NCBI RefSeq assembly: GCF_048820975.1
Contig: NZ_JBMEUF010000002.1
Span: 186,001-250,000, forward strand
Length of the DNA: 64,000 nt
Origin: Glaciecola sp048820975
GTDB taxonomy: Bacteria; Pseudomonadota; Gammaproteobacteria; Enterobacterales; Alteromonadaceae
Reading direction: 5' to 3'
Shown: positions 27,290-36,881 of the stretch, piece after piece
Position numbering within the stretch: position 1 is the first letter of the stretch
How the letters are laid out: each line of letters starts with the position of its first letter
Notes under the pieces: model-generated
Seen by the model: the letters and a program-made list of their open reading frames with translations, nothing else
The model's database searches: none
What the model was told of the DNA's origin: nothing
Position numbers and translations under genes: made by a program

Positions 27290-30200
27290 TCATGAATGTT
27301 GTAACTCTTCCCTATTGCCTTGCTCAGCGCTGTGCTTATGCTGGCGTTTGTAGCGAAAACGACACAAAGCAGCAATAATAACAGGCGTAAATATAAGTGA
27401 TAATACTACCGAAAAGCCCACGCCTCCGGCCAATACTACCGCTAAGGGAGGCCAAAAGGTTCCTTCGCTAAATAATAATAAAGGAATTAGGCCGCCAACG
27501 GTAGTGACTGTGGTTGATAAAATATGCCTTGAGCAACTCATGGCTTCTTTGACAATTTCTTGCGTATCACCGGTCATGGCTTTGGGGTTAGCCGCAATAG
27601 CCGCAATTACCACAATAGAACCGTTTATAGCCACACCAATTAACCCGGCACTACCTAACAATGGGTTAAAGCCCACTGGCAACCCCGACAGCCACAAGCT
27701 TAAAAAGCCCAAACCCACCGAAAGCACCGCTACCGCACCAATAACAATGGCAAAGCGAACACTAGAGAAACTCAGTATGAGTGAAGTGATCATTAATACT
27801 AATAGCACCGGTACGTAGGTAGCTAACTTTCCTAAGGCTTTGCCTTGCTCGTCAGCGTCACCAGCCATTTTAATGCGGTAGCCTTGTGGCAAATGCACAT
27901 TCTTATTAATTAAATCGCGCAGTTGCGTGCTAGATGACACCGCGGCTACTCCGGGCAATAAGTAAGCCTGAATTTTGTTTACTCGTTCACCATCTACACG
28001 CGTAATGCTGCTAATACTTGGCTTTATATTAAGTTCACCCAAAGCTGATACCGACATAAGCGCTGCCTGATTGGTGTTTGTTGGCGCAAGTAAAGGCATA
28101 GCCTCTAAATATTCTAGGCTACTGCGTTGCTCATCATTTACTCTTACGCGAACATCAAGTTCTTCGGTGCCCTCAAGTACTGAACCACCTGTACTTCCGC
28201 CAAGTGCCGTTTGCAGTTGCTGCGCTATTTGCGATAGCGACAAGCTAGACAAGTACGATTGGTTTTCACTTAAATCAAACTGTATTTCAGGCTCGCCCGT
28301 GCTTATGGTAACTAACGATTGCGTTAAGCCGGGAATTAGCGTCATTTGATTGCGAATTTGTTGCCCTAGTTCATCTAATACTTGTAGGTCAGAACCGTAA
28401 ACGTGTACTTCAATAGGCGCCGCAATAGGTGGCCCTTGGCCAAATTTACGCGCAATAACTTGTGCGTTAGGGAATGCATCTTGTAGCTCATACTGCAGTT
28501 TAACCACAAGGCTATCTGCACGAGCCACTGAATCAGCGGTAATAACCGCATTTGCGAAATGAGGGGTGTTATCACGAGTTTGTATCTGATTATAATATAT
28601 AGACGGTGTAGACGCGCCAACCAACCATGTGACTTGCTCTACGCCTTCATTGTTCGCCACAATACTATTTGCCTGCATGGCCATTTCATGAGTGCGATTA
28701 ATGCTGCTACCTTTCGGTAAAATCATGTAAATTTCAAATTGGTCTCGGTCGGCACTGGGGAAGAACACATTGGCGAGTTGCGTTGACAAGACAAAGCCCA
28801 TTAAACAAATCACCACAATAACAGGAAGTACTAAATAGGGTACGCCAATGGCCTTAGCAATAACCCGTTTAAAAGCTAATGATACCGACGGTAACTGATA
28901 CCCACGCAAAAACCACGACGCGTTTGGATCGGCATCGCGTGGTAAGTAGCGGGCAGCAAGTGCGGCAATAAGGGTTAATGAAATAGCCAACGAGCCTATT
29001 AGTGCCATCACCACGCTTATTGCGATTGAGCCAATAAAATCCCCCACATTTCCGTCTAATAAAAAGATCGGCATAAAGCCCAAAATAGTCGTTAAGGTAG
29101 AGGCCAATAAAGGAGAAAAAAGATGGCGAATGCTCTTTTTAAGCACTCCCAAACGAGACAAGCTATGGTCAAGCAGGTTAAGACGTATTTCATCTGTCAC
29201 TACAATGGCGTTATCAATTAACAGGCCAATGGCAATAATAATACCGAAAATAGATGTTTGGTGAATTTGCTGGTTGAACACACTTAAACTGAAAATTGCG
29301 AATGCTGCACAAAGAGGCAAAGCCAAGCCCACTATTAATGAGGCTTTTATGCCCATAAAGAACAACACCACTAGAATCACTACCAATGAGCCCATTACCA
29401 AGTCCATGGTGAGTTCACTTAAGCGCTGTTCTGTGTACTTATTTTGCTCAAATACGGTAGTGGCCTCAAACGAATCACCAAAGGTTTCGTTAAACCTTGC
29501 CACTTCGTCATTAATTGCCTCAGTCCACTGGTCAACTCTTACTGTTGGTTGCATGCGCACACTTACAAATATAGTTTGCTTGCCATCTAAAATTGCAATT
29601 TCAGTGGCCGGCAAGCGAACGTTTTTCTCAATGCTAGCAATATCTTGCAAGCGCAAATATGCGCCATTGGCAGTCTGAACTGGAATTCTAGCCAATGCAT
29701 CCACACTATTTAACGGTTCTGAGACTTGCACACGCATGTCATTGTGGTGGCTGAGTAACACGCCAGCAGGTAATTTAGGATCAGCAGAGGCAATGCGCTG
29801 GCTAAGCTCTTGTAAGCTAAGGCCGCTTAAGGCTAGCTGTTGTGCTTGTAAACTTACCGTTATTTCTTCTTCGGGCTCGCCAAAAATGCGGACTATTTCT
29901 GTGCCATTAATATTGCGTAGCCTATCTGATAGCTCATCGGCAATTCTTCCAGTTTGAGCAAGTGAACTGGATTCAGGGTATTTTGCTTGTATAGAAAGTA
30001 AAACCGTAAAGGCGCTAGCACCTCGTTTATCTTCCAGAAAAGGCGCGCCTACTCCTTCGGGAAAGCGATTTGCCGCGTCACCAATAGCATCTCTTATTTT
30101 TGAAAATACTTGTTGGTTGCTGGTGCTATCTACGGAGTCTTGTAATTCAATTGCCAGTACAGAAAAACCTGCTGTAGAGGTAGAGTTAAGTTCTTTTACT

Positions 30201-30490
30201 TCATAAAGTTGCCGTAACTCATCTTCAAGAACATCACTGACTAAAGCTTCTACTCGTTCAGCAGATGCGCCGGGGTAACTCGTTAACACGCGCACGTTTC
30301 GTAAATCAATACGGGGGTCTTCAAGGCGAGGCATACTTTGTATGGCCGACATCCCTGCCACTATAATAATAATAATACTCAGCGCAAGTAAGTGTCCGTT
30401 ACGAAAAAATGTCGTAAACCACGGCCGGCTTTCTTCACTTTTCTTTGGTGAATTGTTGTTTTTGTGGCTTGGCATGTGCTCTTGATTCAT
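27290..30490 (-). CDS. RND efflux transporter, inner-membrane pump
   Basis: A 1066-residue AcrB-like pump, with 12 helices and two large periplasmic loops. It exports a substrate in exchange for protons together with the adaptor encoded 8 bp upstream. TM1 is followed by MPRLEDPRIDLRNV. TM4 has GLLIDNAIVVTDE: the first proton-relay Asp is kept, the second is Asn, as in many non-AcrB members. TM10 has GVAINGSIVV, where AcrB has a Lys. Hence the relay differs from AcrB. No TolC gene is nearby. Probably induced through the divergent TetR regulator. Substrates cannot be predicted. Confidence 0.9.
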   Translation of the reverse strand: MNQEHMPSHKNNNSPKKSEESRPWFTTFFRNGHLLALSIIIIIVAGMSAIQSMPRLEDPRIDLRNVRVLTSYPGASAERVEALVSDVLEDELRQLYEVKELNSTSTAGFSVLAIELQDSVDSTSNQQVFSKIRDAIGDAANRFPEGVGAPFLEDKRGASAFTVLLSIQAKYPESSSLAQTGRIADELSDRLRNINGTEIVRIFGEPEEEITVSLQAQQLALSGLSLQELSQRIASADPKLPAGVLLSHHNDMRVQVSEPLNSVDALARIPVQTANGAYLRLQDIASIEKNVRLPATEIAILDGKQTIFVSVRMQPTVRVDQWTEAINDEVARFNETFGDSFEATTVFEQNKYTEQRLSELTMDLVMGSLVVILVVLFFMGIKASLIVGLALPLCAAFAIFSLSVFNQQIHQTSIFGIIIAIGLLIDNAIVVTDEIRLNLLDHSLSRLGVLKKSIRHLFSPLLASTLTTILGFMPIFLLDGNVGDFIGSIAISVVMALIGSLAISLTLIAALAARYLPRDADPNASWFLRGYQLPSVSLAFKRVIAKAIGVPYLVLPVIVVICLMGFVLSTQLANVFFPSADRDQFEIYMILPKGSSINRTHEMAMQANSIVANNEGVEQVTWLVGASTPSIYYNQIQTRDNTPHFANAVITADSVARADSLVVKLQYELQDAFPNAQVIARKFGQGPPIAAPIEVHVYGSDLQVLDELGQQIRNQMTLIPGLTQSLVTISTGEPEIQFDLSENQSYLSSLSLSQIAQQLQTALGGSTGGSVLEGTEELDVRVRVNDEQRSSLEYLEAMPLLAPTNTNQAALMSVSALGELNIKPSISSITRVDGERVNKIQAYLLPGVAAVSSSTQLRDLINKNVHLPQGYRIKMAGDADEQGKALGKLATYVPVLLVLMITSLILSFSSVRFAIVIGAVAVLSVGLGFLSLWLSGLPVGFNPLLGSAGLIGVAINGSIVVIAAIAANPKAMTGDTQEIVKEAMSCSRHILSTTVTTVGGLIPLLLFSEGTFWPPLAVVLAGGVGFSVVLSLIFTPVIIAALCRFRYKRQHKHSAEQGNREELQHS

Positions 30491-30498
30491 AGCCAGCC

Positions 30499-31698
30499 CT
30501 AGCGCTTGTTGTCAGTTATTGGATTGGCCACTTCGTGTATATTATTAATTTGCTGATGCGGCGTGATTCTATGTATACCTTCAGTTACATACATATCGTT
30601 ATCAGCTATAGCGCCACTAATGTACGCTTTTTCATTGTCAGCATACTCAATAGATACCATTCTTGTTTCAACCATTGCCTTACTGTTAATCACATACAGT
30701 GACCACATTCCCCTTACCCCACTCGCTAAGGCAGTAATTGGCACCCAAGCTCCTTGCTTGGTTTCGGGAGTATCAATAGCCCAAGTAACTAGGTCACCAC
30801 TCACCAGTTTACTGATATCACTCTCATTTAAAGCTGTATCGTCAATTAGTAAAACCGTATCAATAGTGCGAGTGGCTAATTGACGCTCATTAGCTACTGA
30901 AATTAGCCTTGCATTCACACCAAGCCCGTTAATATGAATAGGATACGTTTGCCCTACTTTTAGTTTAAATGCAGTCTGCTCAGGCAAGCCAAATCGAGCT
31001 TCTAATTGAGTTGATTTCATAATGGAGAATACCGCTTGGCCTGCACCCAGCACTGTGCCCTCATCAATATATTGGCGAACAATTTGCCCGCTAAATGGCG
31101 CTATAATATTTGCTTTGGCTAATTCAACGTCAATACTGGCTAAACGTGCTTGCGCTTGGGAAACTGAAGCGTTAGCGGCATCGAGTTGCGCGTCTACTTC
31201 GTCTAAGCGCTGCTGAGGCTCTAGCTTTCTAGCTACAAGCTCTTGAACGCGTTTGGCTGATAGGCGTGCCAACTTAGCATTGGCCTTGGCGCTTTCTAGA
31301 GCGCTTTGAAGCTCATTTTGCTGAGCACTTAGGCGCAGTGTATCAAGGCTTGCTAATACTTCGCCTTTTTCAACATAACTGCCCTCGGGGCGCAACACCT
31401 CACTAAGTATACCGCTTGAATCAAATCCAATATCGGATTGCTGTGCTGATTCTAATTGCCCAAAAATAGTTCGCGGTTTGGTAAATCCATTTTGCACCTT
31501 AATTCGGCTAGTGTTTACTTGTGCATTTTGCATAACAAAGCCCTTGTTAGCATCACCAACCGAAGCACCCGAATTACCCGATAAAATCATAAGTAAACAT
31601 AAAGCCGCAATTGACACCAGCGTAATAATTAATAGCGCAATAAAATTGGGTTTGCTTTGCTTTTCATTGCATTGCTGCGAAGTAGGCACGGCCGACAT
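30499..31698 (-). CDS. RND efflux periplasmic adaptor (membrane fusion protein)
   Basis: Links the inner-membrane pump to an outer-membrane channel. The 399 residues have an N-terminal membrane anchor (about 22-42), then a biotinyl-lipoyl half-motif (FDSSGILSEVLRPEGSYV), a long coiled-coil hairpin rich in Ala/Leu/Gln (about 120-190), the second lipoyl half (IIAPFSGQIVRQYIDEG) and beta-barrel parts. First gene of the efflux operon; the pump follows after 8 bp. Promoter lies in the gap to tetR. Confidence 0.9.
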   Translation of the reverse strand: MSAVPTSQQCNEKQSKPNFIALLIITLVSIAALCLLMILSGNSGASVGDANKGFVMQNAQVNTSRIKVQNGFTKPRTIFGQLESAQQSDIGFDSSGILSEVLRPEGSYVEKGEVLASLDTLRLSAQQNELQSALESAKANAKLARLSAKRVQELVARKLEPQQRLDEVDAQLDAANASVSQAQARLASIDVELAKANIIAPFSGQIVRQYIDEGTVLGAGQAVFSIMKSTQLEARFGLPEQTAFKLKVGQTYPIHINGLGVNARLISVANERQLATRTIDTVLLIDDTALNESDISKLVSGDLVTWAIDTPETKQGAWVPITALASGVRGMWSLYVINSKAMVETRMVSIEYADNEKAYISGAIADNDMYVTEGIHRITPHQQINNIHEVANPITDNKR

Positions 31699-31762
31699 AA
31701 AATATCCTTTGGAGCTAGCAGTAGAAATTACATACTGAACACACTATACACGAATTGACCAA

Positions 31763-31793
31763 ATCCTAGACTAAATATACTAGACTGTCTAGT
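31763..31793. promoter_or_regulatory. TetR-type operator inside divergent promoters
   Basis: ACTAGAC-T-GTCTAGT (31779-31793) is a perfect palindrome. Reading toward the efflux genes, TAGACA (-35, 31791-31786) and TAGGAT (-10, 31768-31763) are 17 bp apart. Reading toward tetR, TTGACC (31755-31760) and TATACT (31776-31781) are 15 bp apart. Both overlap the palindrome, so repressor binding would block both genes. Confidence 0.6.
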
Positions 31794-31894
31794 CTATTAA
31801 TGATAAGTTTTTAAATCGAACGAATGAGTTTTTAAATAAAATACATGCGCAAAAGGTGTGCTCGCCTCAGCATTATAGATTCACTTGGTAGTTT

Positions 31895-32539
31895 ATGAAC
31901 AACACACTTAAAAATAAGCAAATTGGTAGGCCTAAGTCACAAGCTAAGCGCCAGCAAATACTTGATGGTGCAACAGAGTTATTTCTAGCTAAGGGGTATA
32001 CTCACACCGCTATGGACGCCATAGCAAAAAGCAGTGGCGTATCAAAACAAACCGTTTATTCACACTTTAATAGCAAAGAAGATTTGTACACCGCCATCAT
32101 TGAAAATAAATGCCAAGAGTATCAAATTGATGATGCGAGTGTGTGCGTAAACAAGCCTTTGGGGGCTGTATTAACAAGCATTGCGGTTAAGTTCTTGCAG
32201 TTGATGCAAGATGAAAACGTGATTGCCATGTATAAATTGGTAATTGGTGAGGCAAGCAAAAATAACCGTGTTGCGCAGATTTTTCATGAAGCAGGTCCAA
32301 GACACGGCGTTAAGGTGCTTGCTAGGGTATTTGCTGTACATGAGTCTACTTTGTTTAGCCAAGATAAAGCAGAAGAAGCCGCGCTCGACTTCTTCAATTT
32401 GTTGAAAACTGATTTTCATATGGCCAGTATTTTAGATTTACCCTACAAACTGTCGCAAGCCGAGCAACAGGCATTGGGTGAAAAAGTCGCACACAAAATT
32501 ATGCTTTTATTTCCAAGTAAAGCGCCCAATATTTCGTAA
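31895..32539 (+). CDS. TetR family regulator of the adjacent efflux pump
   Basis: A 214-residue repressor with an N-terminal helix-turn-helix (AMDAIAKSSGVSKQTVYSHF, about residues 42-61) preceded by RQQILDGATELFLAKGY, both standard TetR features. The C-terminal half (LQLMQDENVIAMYKLVIGE) fits the ligand-binding domain of AcrR-like regulators. It is divergent from the RND operon and a palindrome sits between them, so it most likely represses the pump and itself. The ligand is unknown. It converges with the EamA gene, 6 bp apart. Confidence 0.88.
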   Translation: MNNTLKNKQIGRPKSQAKRQQILDGATELFLAKGYTHTAMDAIAKSSGVSKQTVYSHFNSKEDLYTAIIENKCQEYQIDDASVCVNKPLGAVLTSIAVKFLQLMQDENVIAMYKLVIGEASKNNRVAQIFHEAGPRHGVKVLARVFAVHESTLFSQDKAEEAALDFFNLLKTDFHMASILDLPYKLSQAEQQALGEKVAHKIMLLFPSKAPNIS

Positions 32540-32545
32540 ATGTGT

Positions 32546-33430
32546 TTAGCTTTTCTTAGGCGTAAATAATACCATTGCGATACCACCTAAAATAATTATT
32601 TGCGCTAAAATTAATTCAAAACCTAAGGCTTCATTAGCCCAAATAGCTCCACCTATAGCGGCTATTACAGGCACCAAAAGTTGCACCACTCCTGCTTGAA
32701 TTCGGCTTAAGCCCTCTAAAGCTATATACCAAATTGCGTAGCCCAAGCCTGATGTTATAGCGCCCGATGCCAAAGCTAACAACACGCCAGTTGTTGAAAT
32801 ATTGGCGGGTATTATTAAAAACGCTAACAACAAAGCCAAACAGAATGGTAAGGCATAAATAAAATTGTTCTTTGTGTCTAACAAGGGAGATGCTGAGCCT
32901 TTTCCCATAAGCGTATATCCCGCCCACGCCACACCCGCTAAGCCCATTAAAATTACACCCAGTAACGAATTTGAACCGCTACTTTCACTATTTTGAGAAA
33001 GCACTAAGTACACTAAACCCGAAAACGCCACTATTAAACCGGCATATTGGAGTAAGTTGAAACGTTCTTTTTTAAACAAGCTAACAGAAATCATACTCAA
33101 CTGTACGCAGCCAAATAAAATTAACGCACCAATGCCTGTGTCTAAAGCGATATAAGCATAAGAAAACCCTGCCGCATAAATGAATAATAAAGCGCCGCTT
33201 CGCCAATAGTGGCTGCTGCCGCGATGCGCACTGTGTGCATGCTGTGTGCTTTTATGAGTAAATAAGACCAAGCACCACAATGTAATTGCGCCTGATACTA
33301 AGCGCAAAATGGTGAAACTTGTGGCGTCAATGGTTTGATCTGCTAAGGCTAAGCGGCATAGCACCGAGTTACCCGCAAACGCAATTAAAGCGAGCAAAGT
33401 ACTCAAACTGTATTTTAAAGTGGCATTCAT
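32546..33430 (-). CDS. EamA/DMT family transporter
   Basis: A ten-helix inner-membrane transporter of about 294 residues with two EamA repeats: the first starts LLALIAFAGNSVLCRLAL, the second LLGVILMGLAGVAWAGYTLMG. The short loop TSFTILRLVSGA is typical of the family, which exports or imports small metabolites; the substrate is unknown. I chose the ATG at 33430 because the first helix begins directly after it; an in-frame ATG at 33457 adds nine polar residues. Neither has a clear ribosome site. Confidence 0.82.
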   Translation of the reverse strand: MNATLKYSLSTLLALIAFAGNSVLCRLALADQTIDATSFTILRLVSGAITLWCLVLFTHKSTQHAHSAHRGSSHYWRSGALLFIYAAGFSYAYIALDTGIGALILFGCVQLSMISVSLFKKERFNLLQYAGLIVAFSGLVYLVLSQNSESSGSNSLLGVILMGLAGVAWAGYTLMGKGSASPLLDTKNNFIYALPFCLALLLAFLIIPANISTTGVLLALASGAITSGLGYAIWYIALEGLSRIQAGVVQLLVPVIAAIGGAIWANEALGFELILAQIIILGGIAMVLFTPKKS

Positions 33431-33719
33431 AAATAGTTGGTTTTCTTTGTATTGCATGACTGTACTACATGACCAAGCTGATGCGTAAATTATTACATAT
33501 TATTTTTTGGTGCCACTATGGCTGCAGTTTTACTGCTTATAAGAAAGGTAATCTTGGTATGTCTTAGTAAAAACAGAACGTTTAAAACATGAAGATGGAA
33601 ACTGCCTCTGGCTATTACGTAGTGTTGACGATCAACTTTCCAGTGTGGTGGGCCAGCCTCTAGTAACTGCAAAAGTGAAAAATCTCTCACTTTTGCAGCG
33701 CGTCCACTTTCGTGGGAGT
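33431..33719. other. Intergenic region with strong RNA-like structure
   Basis: An unexplained gap between two minus-strand genes. On the minus strand it could form, in order, CCAC-GAAA-GTGG (33701-33720 area), a perfect 12-bp hairpin at 33667-33698, and a long arm closed by CTGGC/GCCAG that contains GTTGA-TCG-TCAAC. On the plus strand it encodes a 24-residue open frame (33589-33663) starting MKMETASG and ending in hydrophobic and Trp residues; on the minus strand there is a 65-residue frame. Neither has a ribosome site. It may be a dispersed repeat or non-coding RNA. Confidence 0.4.
33667..33698. repeat. Perfect 12-bp inverted repeat
   Basis: CTGCAAAAGTGA / TCACTTTTGCAG around an 8-nt loop. 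It lacks a T-run on either side, so it is not a normal terminator. Confidence 0.75.
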
Positions 33720-33730
33720 TATAAAAATGC

Positions 33731-34720
33731 CTAAATATCTACAACCACTTTACCGACTGCTTTGCCACTAGCCAGTAAATCGTGTGCTTTACTCACATCT
33801 TCTAAGGCAAATTGTTGTGGATCAACTACGGGCTTAAGCGCTCCAGAATCAACAGCAATGGCTAGTTTACGCAATATCTCACCATGGGTTTTGCGCTTAA
33901 GGTTATGTAGCATTGGAATAAGCATAAACACAACATGCAAAGACAAACCTTTAAAATGGGCCAAGGTTAAATCTAGCTCAAGCATGGCTACGGTTGTAGC
34001 AACTTGACCATTTAAAGCAGCGGCTTCAAACGATTTACTAATGTTAGCGCCGCCAACTGAGTCGAACACCACATCAAAACCATTTGAATCAGTATGCTTA
34101 CTTACATAATCTTCAACTGATTCGTTAACATAGTTGATGCCCGTCGCACCAAGCTTCTCTATAAGTGCTAATTGCGACTCGCCGCCGCCGGTTGAGAAAA
34201 CCTCAGCACCAAAGCTTTTCGCAAGTTGTACAGCTATGTGGCCTACGCCGCCAGAACCGCCGTGAACTAATACTTTTTGGCCTTGCTTAACGCCCGCGCG
34301 AGTTAAACCTTCATAGGCGGTAATACCCACTAAAGGAATTGCCGCTGCTTCACGCATAGAAATTGTTTCAGGTTTATGAGCAATTAGGTCAACATCTGCA
34401 AGCATGTATTCTGCAAGTGCGCCAGGTAAATCAGCTAAGCCACCGGCACAACCGTATACTTCGTCACCCACTTTGTATGCGACTACGCCTTCACCTACCG
34501 CTTCTACTATTCCAGCAAAATCCATTCCCAGAATAGCGGGTAAAGGTGGATTAAGCGGAGCAAGCTCTTCGCCCATTTGTCGAATCATCATATCAACGGT
34601 GTTGATACTAGTCGCTGCAATTTTAACAAGTACTGTGCCTGCTTTTACGTCTGGTTTTGCTACCGTGTCTAATTCAAACACATCACTTGCACCATAAGAC
34701 TTTATTACCATCGCTTTCAT
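33731..34720 (-). CDS. Zinc-free quinone oxidoreductase (MDR family)
   Basis: NADPH-dependent reductase of the medium-chain dehydrogenase/reductase family, about 329 residues, probably acting on quinones or enones. The N-terminal domain has MDFAGIVEAVGEGV and the cofactor domain has VHGGSGGVGHIAVQLAKSFGA (AxxGGVG-type Rossmann motif). The structural and catalytic zinc cysteines of alcohol dehydrogenases are missing. Start at 34720 (MKAMVIKSYG) is 8 nt after AAAAAGG; upstream in-frame starts are poorly spaced. Divergent from a LysR gene that likely controls it. Confidence 0.85.
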   Translation of the reverse strand: MKAMVIKSYGASDVFELDTVAKPDVKAGTVLVKIAATSINTVDMMIRQMGEELAPLNPPLPAILGMDFAGIVEAVGEGVVAYKVGDEVYGCAGGLADLPGALAEYMLADVDLIAHKPETISMREAAAIPLVGITAYEGLTRAGVKQGQKVLVHGGSGGVGHIAVQLAKSFGAEVFSTGGGESQLALIEKLGATGINYVNESVEDYVSKHTDSNGFDVVFDSVGGANISKSFEAAALNGQVATTVAMLELDLTLAHFKGLSLHVVFMLIPMLHNLKRKTHGEILRKLAIAVDSGALKPVVDPQQFALEDVSKAHDLLASGKAVGKVVVDI

Positions 34721-34743
34721 ATTCATTACCTTTTTCGTTGAAT

Positions 34744-34771
34744 TTATGAACAAATTATAGATTATGAACAA
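34744..34771. promoter_or_regulatory. Direct repeats between oxidoreductase and LysR genes
   Basis: TTATGAACAA occurs twice, 18 bp apart (34744-34753 and 34762-34771), in the 111-bp divergent gap. Candidate LysR-type regulator binding sites. Confidence 0.4.
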
Positions 34772-34831
34772 TAGCTTTGATAATATTCATATTAATATAA
34801 TCACTTTATAGTTTTTTTAAATAATCAAAAA

Positions 34832-35737
34832 ATGAATCTAGAACATTTAAAGTTGTTTACACGTATTGCTTCATTGCAAAACATTAGTTTAGCCGGCAAA
34901 GAACAAGGCTTGTCACCAGCGGTGTCGAGTACCTACGTGAATAAATTAGAAGAGAGTTTAGGCGTGCGTTTAGTACACCGAACCACGCGCCGTGTATCCT
35001 TAACCGAGGAAGGCTTAACTTTTTTACCCCATGCACTTCAGGTTCTTGAAAACGTAGAGCAAGCTAAATCTGCGGTAGGTGCCGGGCAGTCCATACCGCA
35101 AGGTAAGCTTAGAGTCACCGCGCCGGCCTCTTTTGGCCGCATGCATCTATTACCCGCATTAGCTGATTTCTTGTGTCAGTTTCCAAATTTATCGGTAGAC
35201 CTGAACTTATCAGACAAAATCATTGATTTAGTAGAAGGCGGTTACGACATTGCTATTCGTGATGCGTCGTTAAATGATTCTTCGCTGATTGCGCGAAAAC
35301 TAGCTAATGACAGGCGCTTTATATTTGCCTCGCCCTCTTACATAGAAAAATACGGTGAACCCAAAACCCCTGAAGAATTAAGCAAACATCGCTGTATTAA
35401 CCTAATGGGCTTAGAACATTGGCAATTTATTGTTAATGGCGAAACTCAACATATAAAAACCAACAATATTCTGCGAACAGATAACGGCGAAGCCGCTAGA
35501 GATGCTGCAGCAGCAGGCATTGGTATAACGCTAAGCTCTACTTGGTGTGCCTATAAACACATCAAAGATAAAAGCTTAACGCCGATATTAACTGATTTCC
35601 CTTTAATATCTGATACGAATATTTGGGCGGTGTACCCAAGTTCTCGCTTAGTCGCGCCTAAAGTCAGAATGTTTATTGACCACTTCTCAAATAAGTTTAG
35701 CGAATCGCCGTATTGGGAAGAAGGATTATCTATTTAA
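34832..35737 (+). CDS. LysR family transcriptional regulator
   Basis: A 301-residue regulator. The N-terminal winged helix-turn-helix (LEHLKLFTRIASLQNISLAG then VSSTYVNKLEESLGVRLVHRTTR, residues 3-54) is standard LysR. The rest is a periplasmic-binding-like effector domain (GKLRVTAPASFGR; IRDASLNDSSLIARKL) of the CrgA/AaeR type. Divergent from the quinone oxidoreductase, which it probably regulates. Effector unknown. Confidence 0.88.
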   Translation: MNLEHLKLFTRIASLQNISLAGKEQGLSPAVSSTYVNKLEESLGVRLVHRTTRRVSLTEEGLTFLPHALQVLENVEQAKSAVGAGQSIPQGKLRVTAPASFGRMHLLPALADFLCQFPNLSVDLNLSDKIIDLVEGGYDIAIRDASLNDSSLIARKLANDRRFIFASPSYIEKYGEPKTPEELSKHRCINLMGLEHWQFIVNGETQHIKTNNILRTDNGEAARDAAAAGIGITLSSTWCAYKHIKDKSLTPILTDFPLISDTNIWAVYPSSRLVAPKVRMFIDHFSNKFSESPYWEEGLSI

Positions 35738-35893
35738 AGCCTTATCTCTATAGGCATATCATTAGATTATATGCAAAAACTATAAACAGATTTAAATAAA
35801 ATGAGAATTATCAAAAACAAATATATCCACTAAGCTAGTTCTATAATGAAGCATGGTTCACCGTTTACCTGTGCAATACCTTAGGACATAGCA

Positions 35894-36715
35894 ATGAAAA
35901 AAACTATTTTGATTACCGGCTCTACTGACGGTATTGGCCTGGCAACCGCAAAAACACTGGCCGCTTTAGGTCACAATGTCCTTCTGCATGGGCGCAGTAG
36001 CGCAAAGTTAGCAAGCACTAAAGACATTCTATTAAGCGTGAGTGGCCACGGCAATGTTGAAACTTATCAAGCTGACTTATCTGTATTATCTGATGTGAAA
36101 GCACTAGCCGACGAGATTAAAAGCAATCATTCTTCAATTGATGTGCTCATAAATAATGCGGGTGTTTATGTAGTACCCAAGAAAGTTTCTTTCGATAATC
36201 TAGATGTAAGGTATGCGGTAAACACTATTGCCCCTTACTTACTAACACGCTTATTACTTCCCTTGTTAAAGAACAAAGCTCGCGTTGTCAATTTATCTTC
36301 AGCGGCTCAGGCCTCGGTCAAACCAAGTGAACTTAGCCAGCCAAGTGTATTATCTGACAGCGCTGTTTACGCACGAAGCAAGTTGGCCATTACTATGTGG
36401 ACGACCCAATTGGCAAAAACGTTTGTTAGAGACGGCTTAGTATTAGTGTCGGTTAATCCTGCATCTATGTTAGGCAGTAAAATGGTTAAATCAGCCTATG
36501 GTGTGGTGGGCGGTGATATTCAAACAGGCGCAGACGTATTGGTAAAAGCATCAACCTCAGATGAGTTTGAAAACGCATCGGGATTATATTTTGATAACGA
36601 CATTGGCCGATTCGCAAACCCACACCCTGATGCCTTAGTAGAAAGCAAACGAGTTGCTGTAGTTAATGAGCTTGATAAGATACTAAGTCAACATATTGAA
36701 GAAGTTAGTGCATAG
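35894..36715 (+). CDS. Short-chain dehydrogenase/reductase
   Basis: NAD(P)-dependent SDR of 273 residues. The nucleotide motif TGSTDGIG is at residues 8-15, NNAG at about 88-91, catalytic Ser in VVNLSSAAQ and the YxxxK pair in YARSK (about 156-160). The variable C-terminus gives no substrate clue. Single gene with its own terminator. It may belong to the LysR regulon, but 156 bp separate them. Confidence 0.88.
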   Translation: MKKTILITGSTDGIGLATAKTLAALGHNVLLHGRSSAKLASTKDILLSVSGHGNVETYQADLSVLSDVKALADEIKSNHSSIDVLINNAGVYVVPKKVSFDNLDVRYAVNTIAPYLLTRLLLPLLKNKARVVNLSSAAQASVKPSELSQPSVLSDSAVYARSKLAITMWTTQLAKTFVRDGLVLVSVNPASMLGSKMVKSAYGVVGGDIQTGADVLVKASTSDEFENASGLYFDNDIGRFANPHPDALVESKRVAVVNELDKILSQHIEEVSA

Positions 36716-36747
36716 TAAGTGCTTACAGTTAAACGTAAAGCTAAGCG

Positions 36748-36774
36748 AAAAGGCGAGTCACTCACTCGCCTTTT
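36748..36774 (+). terminator. Terminator of the SDR gene
   Basis: AAAAGGCGAGT / ACTCGCCTTTT, perfect 11-bp stem, 5-nt loop, followed by T-rich sequence. Confidence 0.9.
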
Positions 36775-36881
36775 TCTTTTTCTAAATATATAAAATCACC
36801 TTAACAAGAGGCCATATTTTCCGTCCACATTAAGCTAAAGTTTGCTACACTTACCCGAATTAAAATCAACTTAGCGACAGC

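Noticed and set aside
33493..33690. 65-codon minus-strand frame in the structured gap
   Set aside because: No ribosome site; runs through the 12-bp hairpin. Kept only as part of the unexplained region.
33660..33720. Integron attC or terminator
   Set aside because: No GTTRRRY/RYYYAAC core pairs, no integrase, and no T-run after the hairpin.
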